Below are positions 25,501 to 33,601 of a DNA stretch of 64,000 nucleotides, in pieces. A program made the position numbers and the translations under genes. The stretch is taken from positions 62,001-126,000 of the forward strand of contig NZ_SLUQ01000014.1 of assembly GCF_004345245.1 (NCBI RefSeq), in the 5' to 3' direction. Under the pieces are notes generated by a model. It searched no databases. It saw only the letters and a program-made list of their open reading frames with translations, and was not told the origin of the DNA. Every line of letters begins with the position of its first letter. The first letter of the stretch is position 1. Origin of the DNA: Rhizobium sp. BK251 (GTDB lineage Bacteria > Pseudomonadota > Alphaproteobacteria > Rhizobiales > Rhizobiaceae).

Positions 25501-27793
25501 GCGAGTGTGTGCCGTAGGCGGCGATGAAGTTTATGATCGAAGCTTCGTGTTTCAAATGACCGGCGAAATCGACCCAGCTCTCGTATGGCTTGAGTTGGGC
25601 GTCCTCGTTGGTCTGCTCATAGAAGCTGCGCCGTGCTGCGTTCAACGAAGGCACCCCGGTATCGCGGCCGCGGGCAAGATTGATCGTCGCCAGGTCGAGC
25701 GGCAGCCCGAGCAGATTGTTGCGCAACGCGCTGGTGACGAACTCATCGATGCTGTTGCCGACCTGCCTGGTCATGCCGCGGATGATGGCGCCGGCCGCAA
25801 CGTCTGCGTCGACCGTCTGTCCGGTGCCGTTGGTGTCGAACTGGGTGGGGTTGAGGAAGCCTTCGATCAGTCCGATGTCGTTCGCGGTGAATGTCGGGTC
25901 GAACCGGTCGATCGACTCTGTGAGCATCGAGTGACCGAAGCGATAGACCACATGCGCGAACTCGGCGACGATCGAAGGATCGATGGTGACGTCGAAACCA
26001 TCGGGCACGAGGAAGACGTTGATGTTGGGCTGGATCTTGCGGGCAAACTCTTCGAAGACGAGGTGCTGATACTGCATCTCTGTGCCGAACTTCGCCGCCT
26101 GGAAGAGGCGTTCCCCGTTCCACTCGAGATCCTGCACGCCGTCAGCGATATTGGCGCCGGGAAGGAGCCATTCCTGGATGAAGGCGTTGTCGCCCGTCGC
26201 CAGAACGACGGCCTTCGTGTGCTCCATCAGCCGGTTGTGCTCGGAATGGAAGACGTGGTGAACGGCAGTCAGGCCGATGTTCTCGTTGGCGCGGCCGTCG
26301 CCGGCGATGTAGTGCGCATCGAGAAGCTCGTTGTCGTATTGGCCGTCGGTCGGCGAATTGTCGGGATTGCCGAGACCAATTTCAATGTCGCCGTCGGCAA
26401 GACCTGTCGGGACAGCGTTATGGGCGATGTCGGCGAGGAAGGCGTGGCCGGTGCGGATCGCGCCTGCCGTCAGCACGCCCAGACCGCCATTGGCCAAGGG
26501 GTTGCCTTCGACGAGGATTGGCGGATCGCCAGGGTTGGCGCCCGGGAACACCATCTGCGGGAAGCCGTTGGGGCCGGGAATGAATTTGCCGTACTGATCG
26601 GCCGCCAGCAGCGGGATGTTGCCGACGTCGGAATCGATCAGTTGAATGCCGAGAAGGGTCGCGGCCTGGGCCTTGACGTCTGCCCATGTGGCCATGCCGC
26701 CGTTGCCGCCCTCGATGAGCTTGCCCGTCGCAACCGGATCGCCCGCGGCATTGAAGACGTACTGGCGCAGGAAGACCTGATGCGAAGAGTGCGAGGTGTA
26801 GGTCTGGTTCTGGTCGACGAAGGAGGTCGTCGTGTTGACCGGCCGGGTGTCGTCCGCCGTCCCCATGACGCCGTCGGTACCGGGACCGACCGTGGCGCGG
26901 GTCAGCACCATGAAGTTGGTCGGGCTGCCCTCGACATAGAGCGGATCGTCCGGCTGGAGCGGGATGAAGACCGTGCCGCTGCCGCCCTTGTTGACGAGAT
27001 CGAGGCCGTGATCAAAGAACTGGCCGAAGAGCGTGAACCATGAGTTGAACGGTGCGGACAGGCCTTCATCCGGGGCCGTGTTCGGAATAGAAACGTTGGC
27101 TCCGTCAAGCTCGACGCCACTGGCTTCCAGCAATGTGTCGAGTGCGGCGCGGGCGCCGTCCAGCGCCGCCTGCGCATCAACGACCGCAGCCGCAGCAGTG
27201 GCCGCTGCAGCTGCCAGATCGAGATCATCGGGATTGGCTGCCGCAGCGGCGGCGGCGGCAGTCGAGGTGACGATCGCATTGTTCAACGCCGTAAAGAGCG
27301 GCTCAATAGGCTCGAATGCCGCCGAGATCTGGGCGGTGACGGTCATCTGGTCCTCGGCTGGCACGATGCCGGCACGCTGGAGAGCCGTCAGGATAGCCGC
27401 TGGGTTGTTGAGCGTCTGGTCGACGATGAGGTTGGAGATTATCCGGAGGCTCGGATCGAGGACGATCGAGTTCGGATCGTTGGAAGGCGCATAGGATGGC
27501 GCAGTGATGATGGCCGGAGCGGGTCCGGGACCGTCGAAATCGACAGGTACGCTCGGCGTGGGCCTGAAGGCCGGCGGCAGCAGTTCCGGAAATTCATTGT
27601 CGGCAGCACCGTTCTGCTCCTCACCGGGCAGCAGGTTGTTGTATGTCCCGTCGACGGTCCGAAGGCCCCATGCCAGGTTGTAGGTGGGGATCAGGCCACC
27701 TGGACCATACAGCGGCTGGCCGCCGGCATGAGCCTCTGAAATCTTGATTTGCGCAAGAATGAACTCGAGATCGGAACGAATGTAGCTGACCAT
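19532..27793 (-). CDS. Giant animal-type haem peroxidase / RTX secreted protein
   Basis: A 2753-residue protein. Residues about 245-965 form an animal (peroxidase-cyclooxygenase superfamily) haem peroxidase with the catalytic set intact: distal Gln258 and His262 in GQFFDHGLDL, catalytic Arg501 and Glu504 in GDGRANENIG, and proximal His621 in YRFGHSM. Many GGxGxDxL calcium repeats follow from about 985 in several blocks. They are separated by beta domains, including a jelly-roll-like stretch that begins at TISDNFDTGG. There is no N-terminal signal peptide. The C-terminus (KGNHNLTSTDFNL) fits a type I secretion tail. ATG at 27793 has GGGGAG upstream and starts MVSYIRSDLEF; the longer open frame runs into the divergent kinase. 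The exporter follows 267 bases downstream. Confidence 0.9.
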   Translation of the reverse strand: MVSYIRSDLEFILAQIKISEAHAGGQPLYGPGGLIPTYNLAWGLRTVDGTYNNLLPGEEQNGAADNEFPELLPPAFRPTPSVPVDFDGPGPAPAIITAPSYAPSNDPNSIVLDPSLRIISNLIVDQTLNNPAAILTALQRAGIVPAEDQMTVTAQISAAFEPIEPLFTALNNAIVTSTAAAAAAAANPDDLDLAAAAATAAAAVVDAQAALDGARAALDTLLEASGVELDGANVSIPNTAPDEGLSAPFNSWFTLFGQFFDHGLDLVNKGGSGTVFIPLQPDDPLYVEGSPTNFMVLTRATVGPGTDGVMGTADDTRPVNTTTSFVDQNQTYTSHSSHQVFLRQYVFNAAGDPVATGKLIEGGNGGMATWADVKAQAATLLGIQLIDSDVGNIPLLAADQYGKFIPGPNGFPQMVFPGANPGDPPILVEGNPLANGGLGVLTAGAIRTGHAFLADIAHNAVPTGLADGDIEIGLGNPDNSPTDGQYDNELLDAHYIAGDGRANENIGLTAVHHVFHSEHNRLMEHTKAVVLATGDNAFIQEWLLPGANIADGVQDLEWNGERLFQAAKFGTEMQYQHLVFEEFARKIQPNINVFLVPDGFDVTIDPSIVAEFAHVVYRFGHSMLTESIDRFDPTFTANDIGLIEGFLNPTQFDTNGTGQTVDADVAAGAIIRGMTRQVGNSIDEFVTSALRNNLLGLPLDLATINLARGRDTGVPSLNAARRSFYEQTNEDAQLKPYESWVDFAGHLKHEASIINFIAAYGTHSLITGQTTIDGKRDAALTIITGVSVGGLAVPADAVDFLNSTGAWASGANGVTTTGLDNVDLWIGGLAEEIMPFGGMLGSTFNFVFETQMEKLQNGDRFYYLQRLDGLHLFGEMEGNSFAAMIMRNTDATHLPSDVFSSPGLILEVDRTKQYNEGLGETAGADGILLDDPTTAANEAADNLGVDPVGAGLLTQLVIRDNPITPGVDTNYLRYTGGDHVVLGGTNQADTLIAGIGDDTLFGDGGNDRLEGGFGNDIINGGAGDDIIRDAGGDDNIKANEGNDVVHAGPGLDLVMGGTGQDFIVLGTDMGSEVFAGEGNDFILGNKNAERILGNEGDDWLETGTFDGAPGDNFDEIFARDSIRGNDVFLGDGGFDEFIGEGGDDIFVGSPGRGKMAGMSGFDWATYQENNAFVNADLSVPIVFDEAPTLPQNTALDEFESVNGLSGTRFGDILAGSNEDATTLAPLAQGGSTGFLGSGLDAQGIALITGLQAVLGAGVTSFAAGDIILGGDGSDQITGNGGDDIIDGDKWLNVRISIRTTMINGLPGPTELASASRMTANVTLRVANGQVVETGGELVTKPLTAWMLEGTINPGQLTIVREILTDTTTGDIDTARFQGLRSEYAFSATADGQVIVSHAIEDQLDGTDRLRNIERVQFSDNSALNIFVGTPGNDTLNGTAQDDLMLGLAGNDTLNGGDGNDILVGGPSTAAVAGPTISDNFDTGGLTGGTGWASPWVETGDNGGTNSATAGQIRIDDANSNVLQFRDDDTDAGNGTATVSRTFSLAGASAATISYSYNEQGFDAGETVTVQFAADGVNFNQTIQTINNNSGNGNILNLALNGPFGATSAIRFVVAGTNANSAANNLDRVDINNLVINTVGPAETLNGGNGDDTYSINVGDGVDIINETSGIDRIAVTGAVPPALPLALTGLNMLAAAGNDLVVQFNGQQVTVNDQYDTAGEVVEFINFNGSTFLDYVLTGDYALSTDDTGNRTAAAGINTALAGTTGGDTLIGNTGFDLLFGNEGNDDLQGDLGEDLLVGGSGNDVLNGGDDLDTLFGGIGNDTYVDDNAEDIIIELAPDGIDTVETLAAIYTLELIANVENLEYTGIDADQFVGTGNALNNVISGGDLADTLSGLGGNDTLNGGLGADTLTGGDGNDALNGGDDNDTLVGGIGNDTMNGGAGADNMQGGADNDTYTVDDAGDVVTEAAAAGTDQVNASVSYTLGANVENLTLTGAAAINGTGNGGANTITGNGGVNQLLGGGGDDIINANAGNDVIDGGTGNDTIDGGGDADTIVGGEGNDTINVTNGNDLIRYTAANFGADVITGFDFTGGTATTQDRIDLSALGITAANLATRVTETTVGGNTVLQVRDASLAIIGTIQLNGVSNANVDATDYVLAVAGAAPINGTAAANTLNGTAGNDTMNGLAGNDTINGLAGNDTITGGLDADNANGGDGDDTILWNANATGATDGRDVVNGGLEGVAGDTFVITGNATAETYRIYTRQAFDDVPGNNLNGINAATEIIITRNGTNAASIIAELREIEEIRINNIDPSGATGPAGNDTFNIIGNFANTSLRLNTITIDGDVGDDTIDISALTSAHRIVFKSNGGNDTIVGTLRPEDVIELPQGKTAADYTTTTENGVTTMTSGDHSIRFTAAGGMPQIGGDDEEVPGGDDVLGGNDDPAGGDDTPTPPPAPSVGAPVMGTANADVLLGTANGETIVAFGGNDTAVGGGGADIMRGDDGDDFMSAEGGNDMVFGGAGNDDLMGGEGNDMLYGDAGSDRVFGDVGNDLIHTGAGNDTAFGGEGNDLFVAEAGDGDDTYYGDGGSDTFDMAAITANLTVDLGSGFMGRGSSSSSQSGNDTLWNVENVVTGSGNDTITANSAVNIIDGGAGNDKFRFLSEADADGDTIVGFQPGDKIDFSGIDANSGSTGNQSFTLVAASTLSGAAQLVVTHETREDGDYTVVQGSVDGDNTAELRLSIKGNHNLTSTDFNL

Positions 27794-27991
27794 TTTACTC
27801 TCCCCTTGGATCCCCGGAATAGATCGCTGCATTCTGCAGCGGCCTTGCGATGCGCCTGGTATTCTCCCATGCCGATTGCCTCTCCCTCCTGAGCGCGACG
27901 GGAAACGATTTCCGGCGCCAGGAAAAACGCAAGCATGGGCTTCGATGATGCGATAATGTCGCGAAGGGGAGCCGACGGGATAGTTCCAAAG

Positions 27992-28011
27992 GTCCGCGAA
28001 ATTGAGCGGAC
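27992..28011. promoter_or_regulatory. Inverted repeat between the giant RTX gene and the sensor kinase
   Basis: GTCCGC-N8-GCGGAC is a perfect 6-bp inverted repeat in the 242-base divergent region. It is a candidate operator, possibly for the NarL-type regulator encoded nearby; no consensus match is claimed. Confidence 0.25.
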
Positions 28012-28035
28012 TTTCGTCGACGGGAGGCAGGGACT

Positions 28036-29505
28036 TTGTACCCAAAGGAAAATGTGACCTATGTCACTGGCGAAGGGGACGCCGCAACGGAGACCACTCG
28101 AGGGTGGCGCTTCTGGCATAACCTTGATCTGACGACGCAATTCCTGGTCGTGGCAGCATTGATCATCTGCGGATCGATGGCGGTCCTCGGCGAATGGCTG
28201 AGCTCGCAGATTGCAGCAAACCAGCTTCGAAGCCGGGCCGAATCGGGTGCCCTCTACATGGAAGGTTTCCTTGCCGGCCACCTCCAGGAAGGCGCCGACG
28301 GCCCGGAGGTCTCGGCACAGCGCCAGAAGGAGCTCGATGAACTGCTGGTCGGGACCGACCTGGCAAGGCGGATAGAGGGCTTCCGGATCTGGCGTCGCGA
28401 CGGGACGGTGATCTACAGCACCGACAAGGCACTGATGGGCAAGCGACTTCCATCGGCCGATATCGACCGGGCGTTTTCGGGCCACGTCGTTGCCCAGCTG
28501 GAGACGGGTCATGATGACGAGACCGGTACCCAACTACGCGACGGGCGACCGCTCATCGAGATCTACGGGCCAATCTATCGCTCCAATATCCGCGAGGTCA
28601 TTGCGGTCGGCGAAATCTACGAGGAGGCCGGGGAATTCATTGAACAGCGTGACCGTGTTCAGCGGAGAACCTGGTGGATCGTCGGCGCAACCACCGTCGC
28701 CATAATGGGGCTGCTCTTTCTCATCGTCCGCCGGGCCAGCAACATCATCCACCGCCAGAGCGTGACGCTGCAGGTGCAGCTTGCAAGTGCACGGGCGCTG
28801 GCGGAGCAGAACAGGCAACTGCGCAAGGCCGCCGACCGTGCCCGCATGGATGCCAGCAGGTCGAATGAGAACCTCCTGAACCGCATCGGCTCCGATCTGC
28901 ATGACGGGCCGGTACAACTGCTCAGCCTGTTGATTCTCAGGTTGGGAACCCGGCCCGTGCAACCTGCCGCGGCCTCCCCGGCGTCGGCAGGGCCGAACGT
29001 CGCTCTCGACGATATCACCCCGTCGCGGCTGGCCAGCCGGCTGCTGACGGAATTGCGGGAGCTTTCGAACGGCCTCGTCCTTCCTGAAATCGAGGGCCTG
29101 TCGCTGGAGGCCGCCCTTCGCACTGCCGTCGAGCGGCATGAGCACACCACGGGATCCGTCGTCAAATCCCGCTACAGCGGGCTTCCGGCGCGAACGGCCC
29201 ATCCTTTGAAAATCTGTCTCTATCGCGTCGTCCAGGAAGGGCTCAATAACGCGTTTCGCCATGCGGACGGGCGCGACCAGCGCGTCATCGCCAGCGCCGA
29301 CGACAAGTTCATCACCATCATGATCACCGACGGCGGACCGGGACTGGTGCAGACGGGACCTACAGGCGACCGCCGCCGGCCGCTTGGTCTGCAAGGCATC
29401 CGTAATCGCGTGGAGGCGTTCGGCGGCTCGGTTCAGATCAGGCAGCGGGGCAAATCGGGAATGAAGCTCGTCGCCCGCGTGCCAATAGAGAGCAACAATG
29501 CGTAG
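28036..29505 (+). CDS. NarL-type sensor histidine kinase (HisKA_3)
   Basis: A 489-residue membrane kinase. It has TM1 at about 30-50 (FLVVAALIICGSMAVLG), an extracytoplasmic region of about 160 residues, and TM2 near 215-235 (WWIVGATTVAIMGLLFLIV). A coiled linker leads to the dimerisation domain with the phospho-His in GSDLHDGPVQLLSLL, and then to a HATPase_c domain (VVQEGLNNAFRHA; TDGGPG). The start is TTG at 28036, with GGGAGG eight bases upstream; a GTG at 28054 is an alternative. It is divergent from the peroxidase/RTX gene and convergent with a NarL-type regulator, its likely partner. Confidence 0.85.
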   Translation: MYPKENVTYVTGEGDAATETTRGWRFWHNLDLTTQFLVVAALIICGSMAVLGEWLSSQIAANQLRSRAESGALYMEGFLAGHLQEGADGPEVSAQRQKELDELLVGTDLARRIEGFRIWRRDGTVIYSTDKALMGKRLPSADIDRAFSGHVVAQLETGHDDETGTQLRDGRPLIEIYGPIYRSNIREVIAVGEIYEEAGEFIEQRDRVQRRTWWIVGATTVAIMGLLFLIVRRASNIIHRQSVTLQVQLASARALAEQNRQLRKAADRARMDASRSNENLLNRIGSDLHDGPVQLLSLLILRLGTRPVQPAAASPASAGPNVALDDITPSRLASRLLTELRELSNGLVLPEIEGLSLEAALRTAVERHEHTTGSVVKSRYSGLPARTAHPLKICLYRVVQEGLNNAFRHADGRDQRVIASADDKFITIMITDGGPGLVQTGPTGDRRRPLGLQGIRNRVEAFGGSVQIRQRGKSGMKLVARVPIESNNA

Positions 29506-29598
29506 AGCATTGTCGTTTCTACCCCGCGGAGATGCTATATCTCTTTGTTTTTAAACGATTCCGGACGCAAGACCGCTTCGCATTTTTCTGGAATTGCG

Positions 29599-30273
29599 CT
29601 AATGCCGTAGAATAGGCTCCCGGTCTCGAGGGTCTTCAACTTCGAGCTTCTGCGCCGCGATCAGCACCTCCAGGCGATTTCGCGCGTGCAGCTTCTGCAT
29701 CAGGATCGTCATGTAATTCTTGACGGTCTTTTCGCCGATATGCAGATCCGCGGCGATCTGCTTGTTCGTACAGCCCCTGAGAAGCATGCTGACGATTTGC
29801 CCCTCGCGAATGCTGAGTTTGACCGCGGCCGCAGCAATCTTCCTGCGCGAGGCGACTTTCAACTCTTCGATGACCTTGCACGCAAAGCCGGGCGTTATGA
29901 AGGTTTCCCCGCTATGCACCGCCCTTACACCCTGAAGAAGCTCGTCGGCACTGCTTCCCTTCAGGATGTATCCGCTCGCCCCGGCGTTGAGTGCACGCAC
30001 GGCATAGTCGCTTCTCGTCATGGCGGTGAAGGCCAGGATCTTCGCTTTTCGTGAGCTAGCAACGATATTCGAAATGGCTTCGAATATATTCCCTGGCATT
30101 ACCAGGTCGACGACGAATACGTCGGGTGCAAATTCGCGGTTGATCTGAAGAGCATCGTTGGCCGTGGTACCCGTTGCCGCAACAATGAAATCTCCGCTCA
30201 CTTTGAATAAATCGGTCAAACCAGCCAGCATCAACGGATGGTCATCGATCAACGCAACGGAAATCGACCCCAT
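29599..30273 (-). CDS. NarL/FixJ-family response regulator (LuxR HTH)
   Basis: A 224-residue two-domain regulator. The receiver has DD at 10-11, phospho-acceptor Asp56 (VVDLVMPG) and the conserved Thr (FTAMT), but Lys is placed in YILKGSS as in NarL types. The C-terminal helix-turn-helix is GCTNKQIAADLHIGEKTVKN. It is encoded tail-to-tail with the histidine kinase that ends 93 bases away, so the two probably form one signalling pair. The RTX secretion genes are plausible targets (inference from position). Confidence 0.88.
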   Translation of the reverse strand: MGSISVALIDDHPLMLAGLTDLFKVSGDFIVAATGTTANDALQINREFAPDVFVVDLVMPGNIFEAISNIVASSRKAKILAFTAMTRSDYAVRALNAGASGYILKGSSADELLQGVRAVHSGETFITPGFACKVIEELKVASRRKIAAAAVKLSIREGQIVSMLLRGCTNKQIAADLHIGEKTVKNYMTILMQKLHARNRLEVLIAAQKLEVEDPRDREPILRH

Positions 30274-31008
30274 TTCCCACTCGCCCCCATACGTGTCTTA
30301 CTCCCCGTATCGCCAATAAGGCGCCATTTTTCCGAAACTGTCTATGTAGTGAAAATGGAGTAGGTTCCGGTTGAGCGCTAATACTGCTTTGCGACCAGGG
30401 ATTTTCTCAGCTGCGCTCAAGGCCCGGTCTCCGATCCCACCGGCGGCCCTCTACGTGTTTATATTTTCGTGGTCTTTCCCTGATCCGCCGCCGCTGAATT
30501 TCCCGTCCTCCTGGGGCTAGGCAACGGGGGCCACCCTCGCCCGCCAAGGCTCGGAAAGACGCCCGCGCGGCTTCAAAGTCACTCGAAATGGCCTTGTCAG
30601 CTTGATCGGAAATGCTGCGCATCATTCCTCAAGCGGAATCGCGGTGGCAGAAAATCAACGGTTTACCGAAGCGAAAATCTGGCCGAAAACCGCCTGAACG
30701 CTATGCGTTGAAAGGTTCGCCGCAGCGGGTTGGCAATGCTGCTGACATTCGCGCACTCACCGCTGGCGCGCATGTCATGATACCTTCGAAGGCCACGACG
30801 AAGCCCCGCCACGGCCTACGGTTTGAGATGTCCTCAGACGACCACCAGCTAGCGGATCGACTTAAGCCATTCTTGTCCCCTCTTTCTAAATAGGTATTGT
30901 CTCATACTCGGGACGCACAGGCGACACGAACCTGATACCTGCGAAGTTGTCCCATCACCGATAGGTCCAAGGAGAAGCTTGGGTCCGGGACGCTTCGGGC
31001 ATAAACGC
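30274..31008. other. Intergenic stretch without a supported gene
   Basis: No open frame here has a good binding site and protein-like composition. A leftward frame beginning MMRSISDQADKAISSDFEAA (starting at 30625) looks protein-like for some 30 residues and then becomes Arg-rich. It may be the start of a decayed small gene. The stretch from 31057 to 31370 also shows nothing. Confidence 0.4.
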
Positions 31009-31056
31009 AAAAAGGCCTCGGAGGGGTGGAATCGTAGGGAGATTGCTTGCGAGGCC
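31009..31056 (-). terminator. Hairpin with T-run, leftward
   Basis: GGCCTCG and CGAGGCC pair across a 29-base loop, and on the leftward strand the stem is followed by TTTTT. It lies about 315 bases past the adenylate cyclase stop and could end the long leftward transcript. Confidence 0.4.
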
Positions 31057-31370
31057 CGAGTCCACGGAGACTTGTATATTCAGGCGCGTTGGACAATCGA
31101 CGCGGAAACGATATCCGCAAAGCGCCAGGAGCGGACCGTGCGACTAGCCTCTCCCTACCGCGCCACAGTCCGTCATTTACGCAGGTTTGTTTTGTCGCCG
31201 ATGTTGCTGGCACATGCGAATGATGCCTGATTTCATCGCGGGCAACGAGTGAGCTTCACCCCCTACACTCTGCCCTCTATCAAGCAAATCGCGAAGGGCT
31301 CTCATAAGCTTGAGATCTCTATGTTCGATCTCATTGGGACGCGCGTTTCGTCGGCCGCCAACATGCTTCC

Positions 31371-33227
31371 TCACCCGTCCCGCCGATCGATCGTATAGAT
31401 TTTCACAGGCAAGGTCTTGCCCCGAATCGGGGCCGTGCCGAGCGGTCGGGCGGAAAGGCGATCTCCCGCCTTTTCCGCCGTGGTCTCACTGAGCACGATT
31501 TCAGCGTCATGCTCCTTCGCGACGCCAACGAGCCTACTTGCAAGATTCACGGTATCGCCGATCGCGGTGTAGCTCAGTCGCTCGGCGGAGCCGATATTAC
31601 CGACCAGCGCCACGCCCGTGTTGATCCCGATGCGGACGCGGATCGCGTCATGCTTGGGCGAAACCGGCGGCATCGAATGCATCGCCTCGCGAATGGCCTC
31701 TGCGGCGCGGCAGGCGCGCAGCGCATGATCCGGCACGTCGTTCGGCGCGTTCCAGATCGCCATAACCGCATCGCCGATGAACTTGTCGACCGTGCCGCCT
31801 TCCGCATGTATCGCGGCGATCGACAGCGTCAGGAAGCGCGTAAGGATTGGTTCGACATCCGCGCCGAGCGTCTCCGCCAGTTCGGTAAAGCTGGGCAGGT
31901 CGGCGAAGAGCACGGTGATCTCGGTCAGCTTTCCGCCGGGTTTCGGTTCGATGCTGCCCTCCACCAGTGGACGCACGACGTCCACGGGCATGAAACGCGC
32001 GAATGCGGATAGACCCGTGGACATGCGTTTGAGTGCCTGGGAGAAATCGTTGAGTTCCGCCAGCGGGGTCGGACTGTGCCGTACGCCGTCGAGGTCGAAG
32101 CGCTCGATCGAACGGAGTTGTTCGGCCAGCCGCAGCAAGGGCCTTGCGAAGAACAGGCGAGCGAAGAGCACCGCAATGAGCGACGAGATGAGTGCGATAC
32201 CGACGACGATGACGAGCACGCGACGGGTATTGCCGTCGATGTCGCCGGCGAATGTTCGCCTCGGTATGGCCGTGATCAAGCGCCAGCCCTCGAAGGGAAG
32301 CACGCTCGACGAGACAAATACGGGACCGAGCGCCGGGCTGTCGACCACCGCTCGGAAAGAACCGGTCGTGTTCTGTCGTTCCGCGACGGCAACCGCTGCC
32401 GACAGCGTGTCGGACGAGGGGAAATCCGCGAGATGCGCCGCCACTACGCCTTCGGAAGGCTGCGACGTGGCAAGGACCGTGTTGTCACTCGCCTGCACGT
32501 AGACCTTGCTGTCCCTGGGCACGTTGAGGCCTTGCAGAGTTGCCGAGAGCCTCTTCAGGCTGACCGCCACCATCACCACTCCCTCGAAATTGCTGAACAC
32601 CTCGACGCGCTTGGAGACGACGATCGCCGGCTCGAAGCCGTTCGGCAGGACGGTGACGACGCTCCAGACCGGCTCGCCGCTATTCTTGCCGGCGCGGTAC
32701 CACTGCGAACCTTCAGCGACATAGGGGCTCTCGGCATGCAGGCGGTTCTCGAAGAAGATATCGCCGGGAATGAGCTTGTAGCGATCGCGCCGTAGCGGAC
32801 GCGGCATACCGGGCATGCCGTTGCCGATCTCGACCATTTCGATGCGGCCGTCGGCCGCGGCGTGGGAACCGAAGAACCGTCCGTCCGGGAAGCCAAATCC
32901 GATCCAGGCGATCGCCGGCTGCTCCCGCAGGAGCGACAGGAACAGAAATTCGCGCTTCACCTCGTCGTCCGCCTTGATCGCGCCCTGGAAAAACACCGAA
33001 CGCACGATTTCCGCCGTGCTCGAAACCAGGGCGAGATGCGAGGCAAGCTCGCTGCGAACAGCGCCGGTGCTCTGCGCATCGAGGCTTGCCACCACGGTCT
33101 CGACGTTCGCGGTCGCTGTTCGGTGCCAGATCAAGTGGACAAGCGCCGCTGTCGAGAGCACGGCGAGCAACAACAACCCAGCCACCAGGCGCCCCATCTT
33201 GATGCGCGGAAAGGCGCTAGCGTTCAT
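31371..33227 (-). CDS. Membrane-bound class III adenylate/guanylate cyclase
   Basis: A 618-residue signalling enzyme. TM1 is at about 13-33 (GRLVAGLLLLAVLSTAALVH). It is followed by a large extracytoplasmic sensor (about 35-330, dCache-like), TM2 (VLVIVVGIALISSLIAVLFA), a HAMP-type linker and a C-terminal cyclase domain. The metal Asp residues are in VLFADLPSFTE and FIGDAVMAIWNAP; the Lys of VDKFIGD favours ATP as substrate. Further on, LSYTAIGDTVNLASRL supplies the transition-state Asn/Arg region. ATG at 33227 overlaps the end of the NADH dehydrogenase remnant by 11 bases, so it probably belongs to the bufferin transcript. Confidence 0.87.
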   Translation of the reverse strand: MNASAFPRIKMGRLVAGLLLLAVLSTAALVHLIWHRTATANVETVVASLDAQSTGAVRSELASHLALVSSTAEIVRSVFFQGAIKADDEVKREFLFLSLLREQPAIAWIGFGFPDGRFFGSHAAADGRIEMVEIGNGMPGMPRPLRRDRYKLIPGDIFFENRLHAESPYVAEGSQWYRAGKNSGEPVWSVVTVLPNGFEPAIVVSKRVEVFSNFEGVVMVAVSLKRLSATLQGLNVPRDSKVYVQASDNTVLATSQPSEGVVAAHLADFPSSDTLSAAVAVAERQNTTGSFRAVVDSPALGPVFVSSSVLPFEGWRLITAIPRRTFAGDIDGNTRRVLVIVVGIALISSLIAVLFARLFFARPLLRLAEQLRSIERFDLDGVRHSPTPLAELNDFSQALKRMSTGLSAFARFMPVDVVRPLVEGSIEPKPGGKLTEITVLFADLPSFTELAETLGADVEPILTRFLTLSIAAIHAEGGTVDKFIGDAVMAIWNAPNDVPDHALRACRAAEAIREAMHSMPPVSPKHDAIRVRIGINTGVALVGNIGSAERLSYTAIGDTVNLASRLVGVAKEHDAEIVLSETTAEKAGDRLSARPLGTAPIRGKTLPVKIYTIDRRDG

Positions 33228-33600
33228 GACGGTCAATGATCAGACGGGCACTGCGATCGTAGCGGAGATATGCGAATGCCCAGTCGAGAAAGACGACAGC
33301 GCGATTGCGGAAACCAACGAGGAACCAGAGATGCGCGAGGTTCCAGACGATCCAGGCCGGGAGACCGGACAGGCGCAAATGGCCGAAATCAGCGACCGCC
33401 GCCTTTCGCCCGATCGTCGCCATGTTGCCGAGATTTCGGTAGCGAAACGGCGGTGTCTCGTTTCCGGCCATGCGGCTGAGGATGCTGTCGGCCGCATACT
33501 GCCCCATCTGCTTGGCGGGGCGCGCTACACCGGGCACTGGTTTCCCGTCGACGCCCGTCGCGGCGGCGGTATCGCCTCCTTCGTCGGTCGCGACACGCAT
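33217..33600 (-). pseudogene. ndh: C-terminal remnant of type II NADH:quinone oxidoreductase
   Basis: A 127-residue open frame matches only the end of NDH-2. The conserved core is visible: GDTAAATGVDGKPVPGVARP, then AKQMGQYAADSIL, then PPFRYRNLGNMATIGRKAAV, and a membrane-anchoring tail (WNLAHLWFLVGFRNRAVVFL). A full enzyme is over 400 residues and has two Rossmann domains for FAD and NADH. The FAD domain and most of the NADH domain are missing, the start coming straight after bufD. It cannot be a working dehydrogenase. It could still be translated as a small membrane-associated peptide, since it has an ATG one base after the bufD stop. Confidence 0.75.
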
Positions 33601-33601
33601 G

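Noticed and set aside
24110..27043. 977-codon plus-strand open frame antisense to the giant RTX gene
   Set aside because: It is the shadow of the highly biased RTX codons on the other strand: Val/Asp/Ala-rich, no family motif, no binding site. The same holds for 20135-22255 and 14820-16268.
27794..28045. 84-residue N-terminal extension of the giant peroxidase/RTX protein
   Set aside because: It starts inside the divergent kinase gene, is not hydrophobic or conserved in style, and ATG 27793 has a good GGGGAG site.
30612..30893. 93-residue rightward frame as a gene
   Set aside because: The protein is Lys/Arg/Pro-rich and has no binding site or known motif. Nothing else in the 1.1-kb gap supports it.
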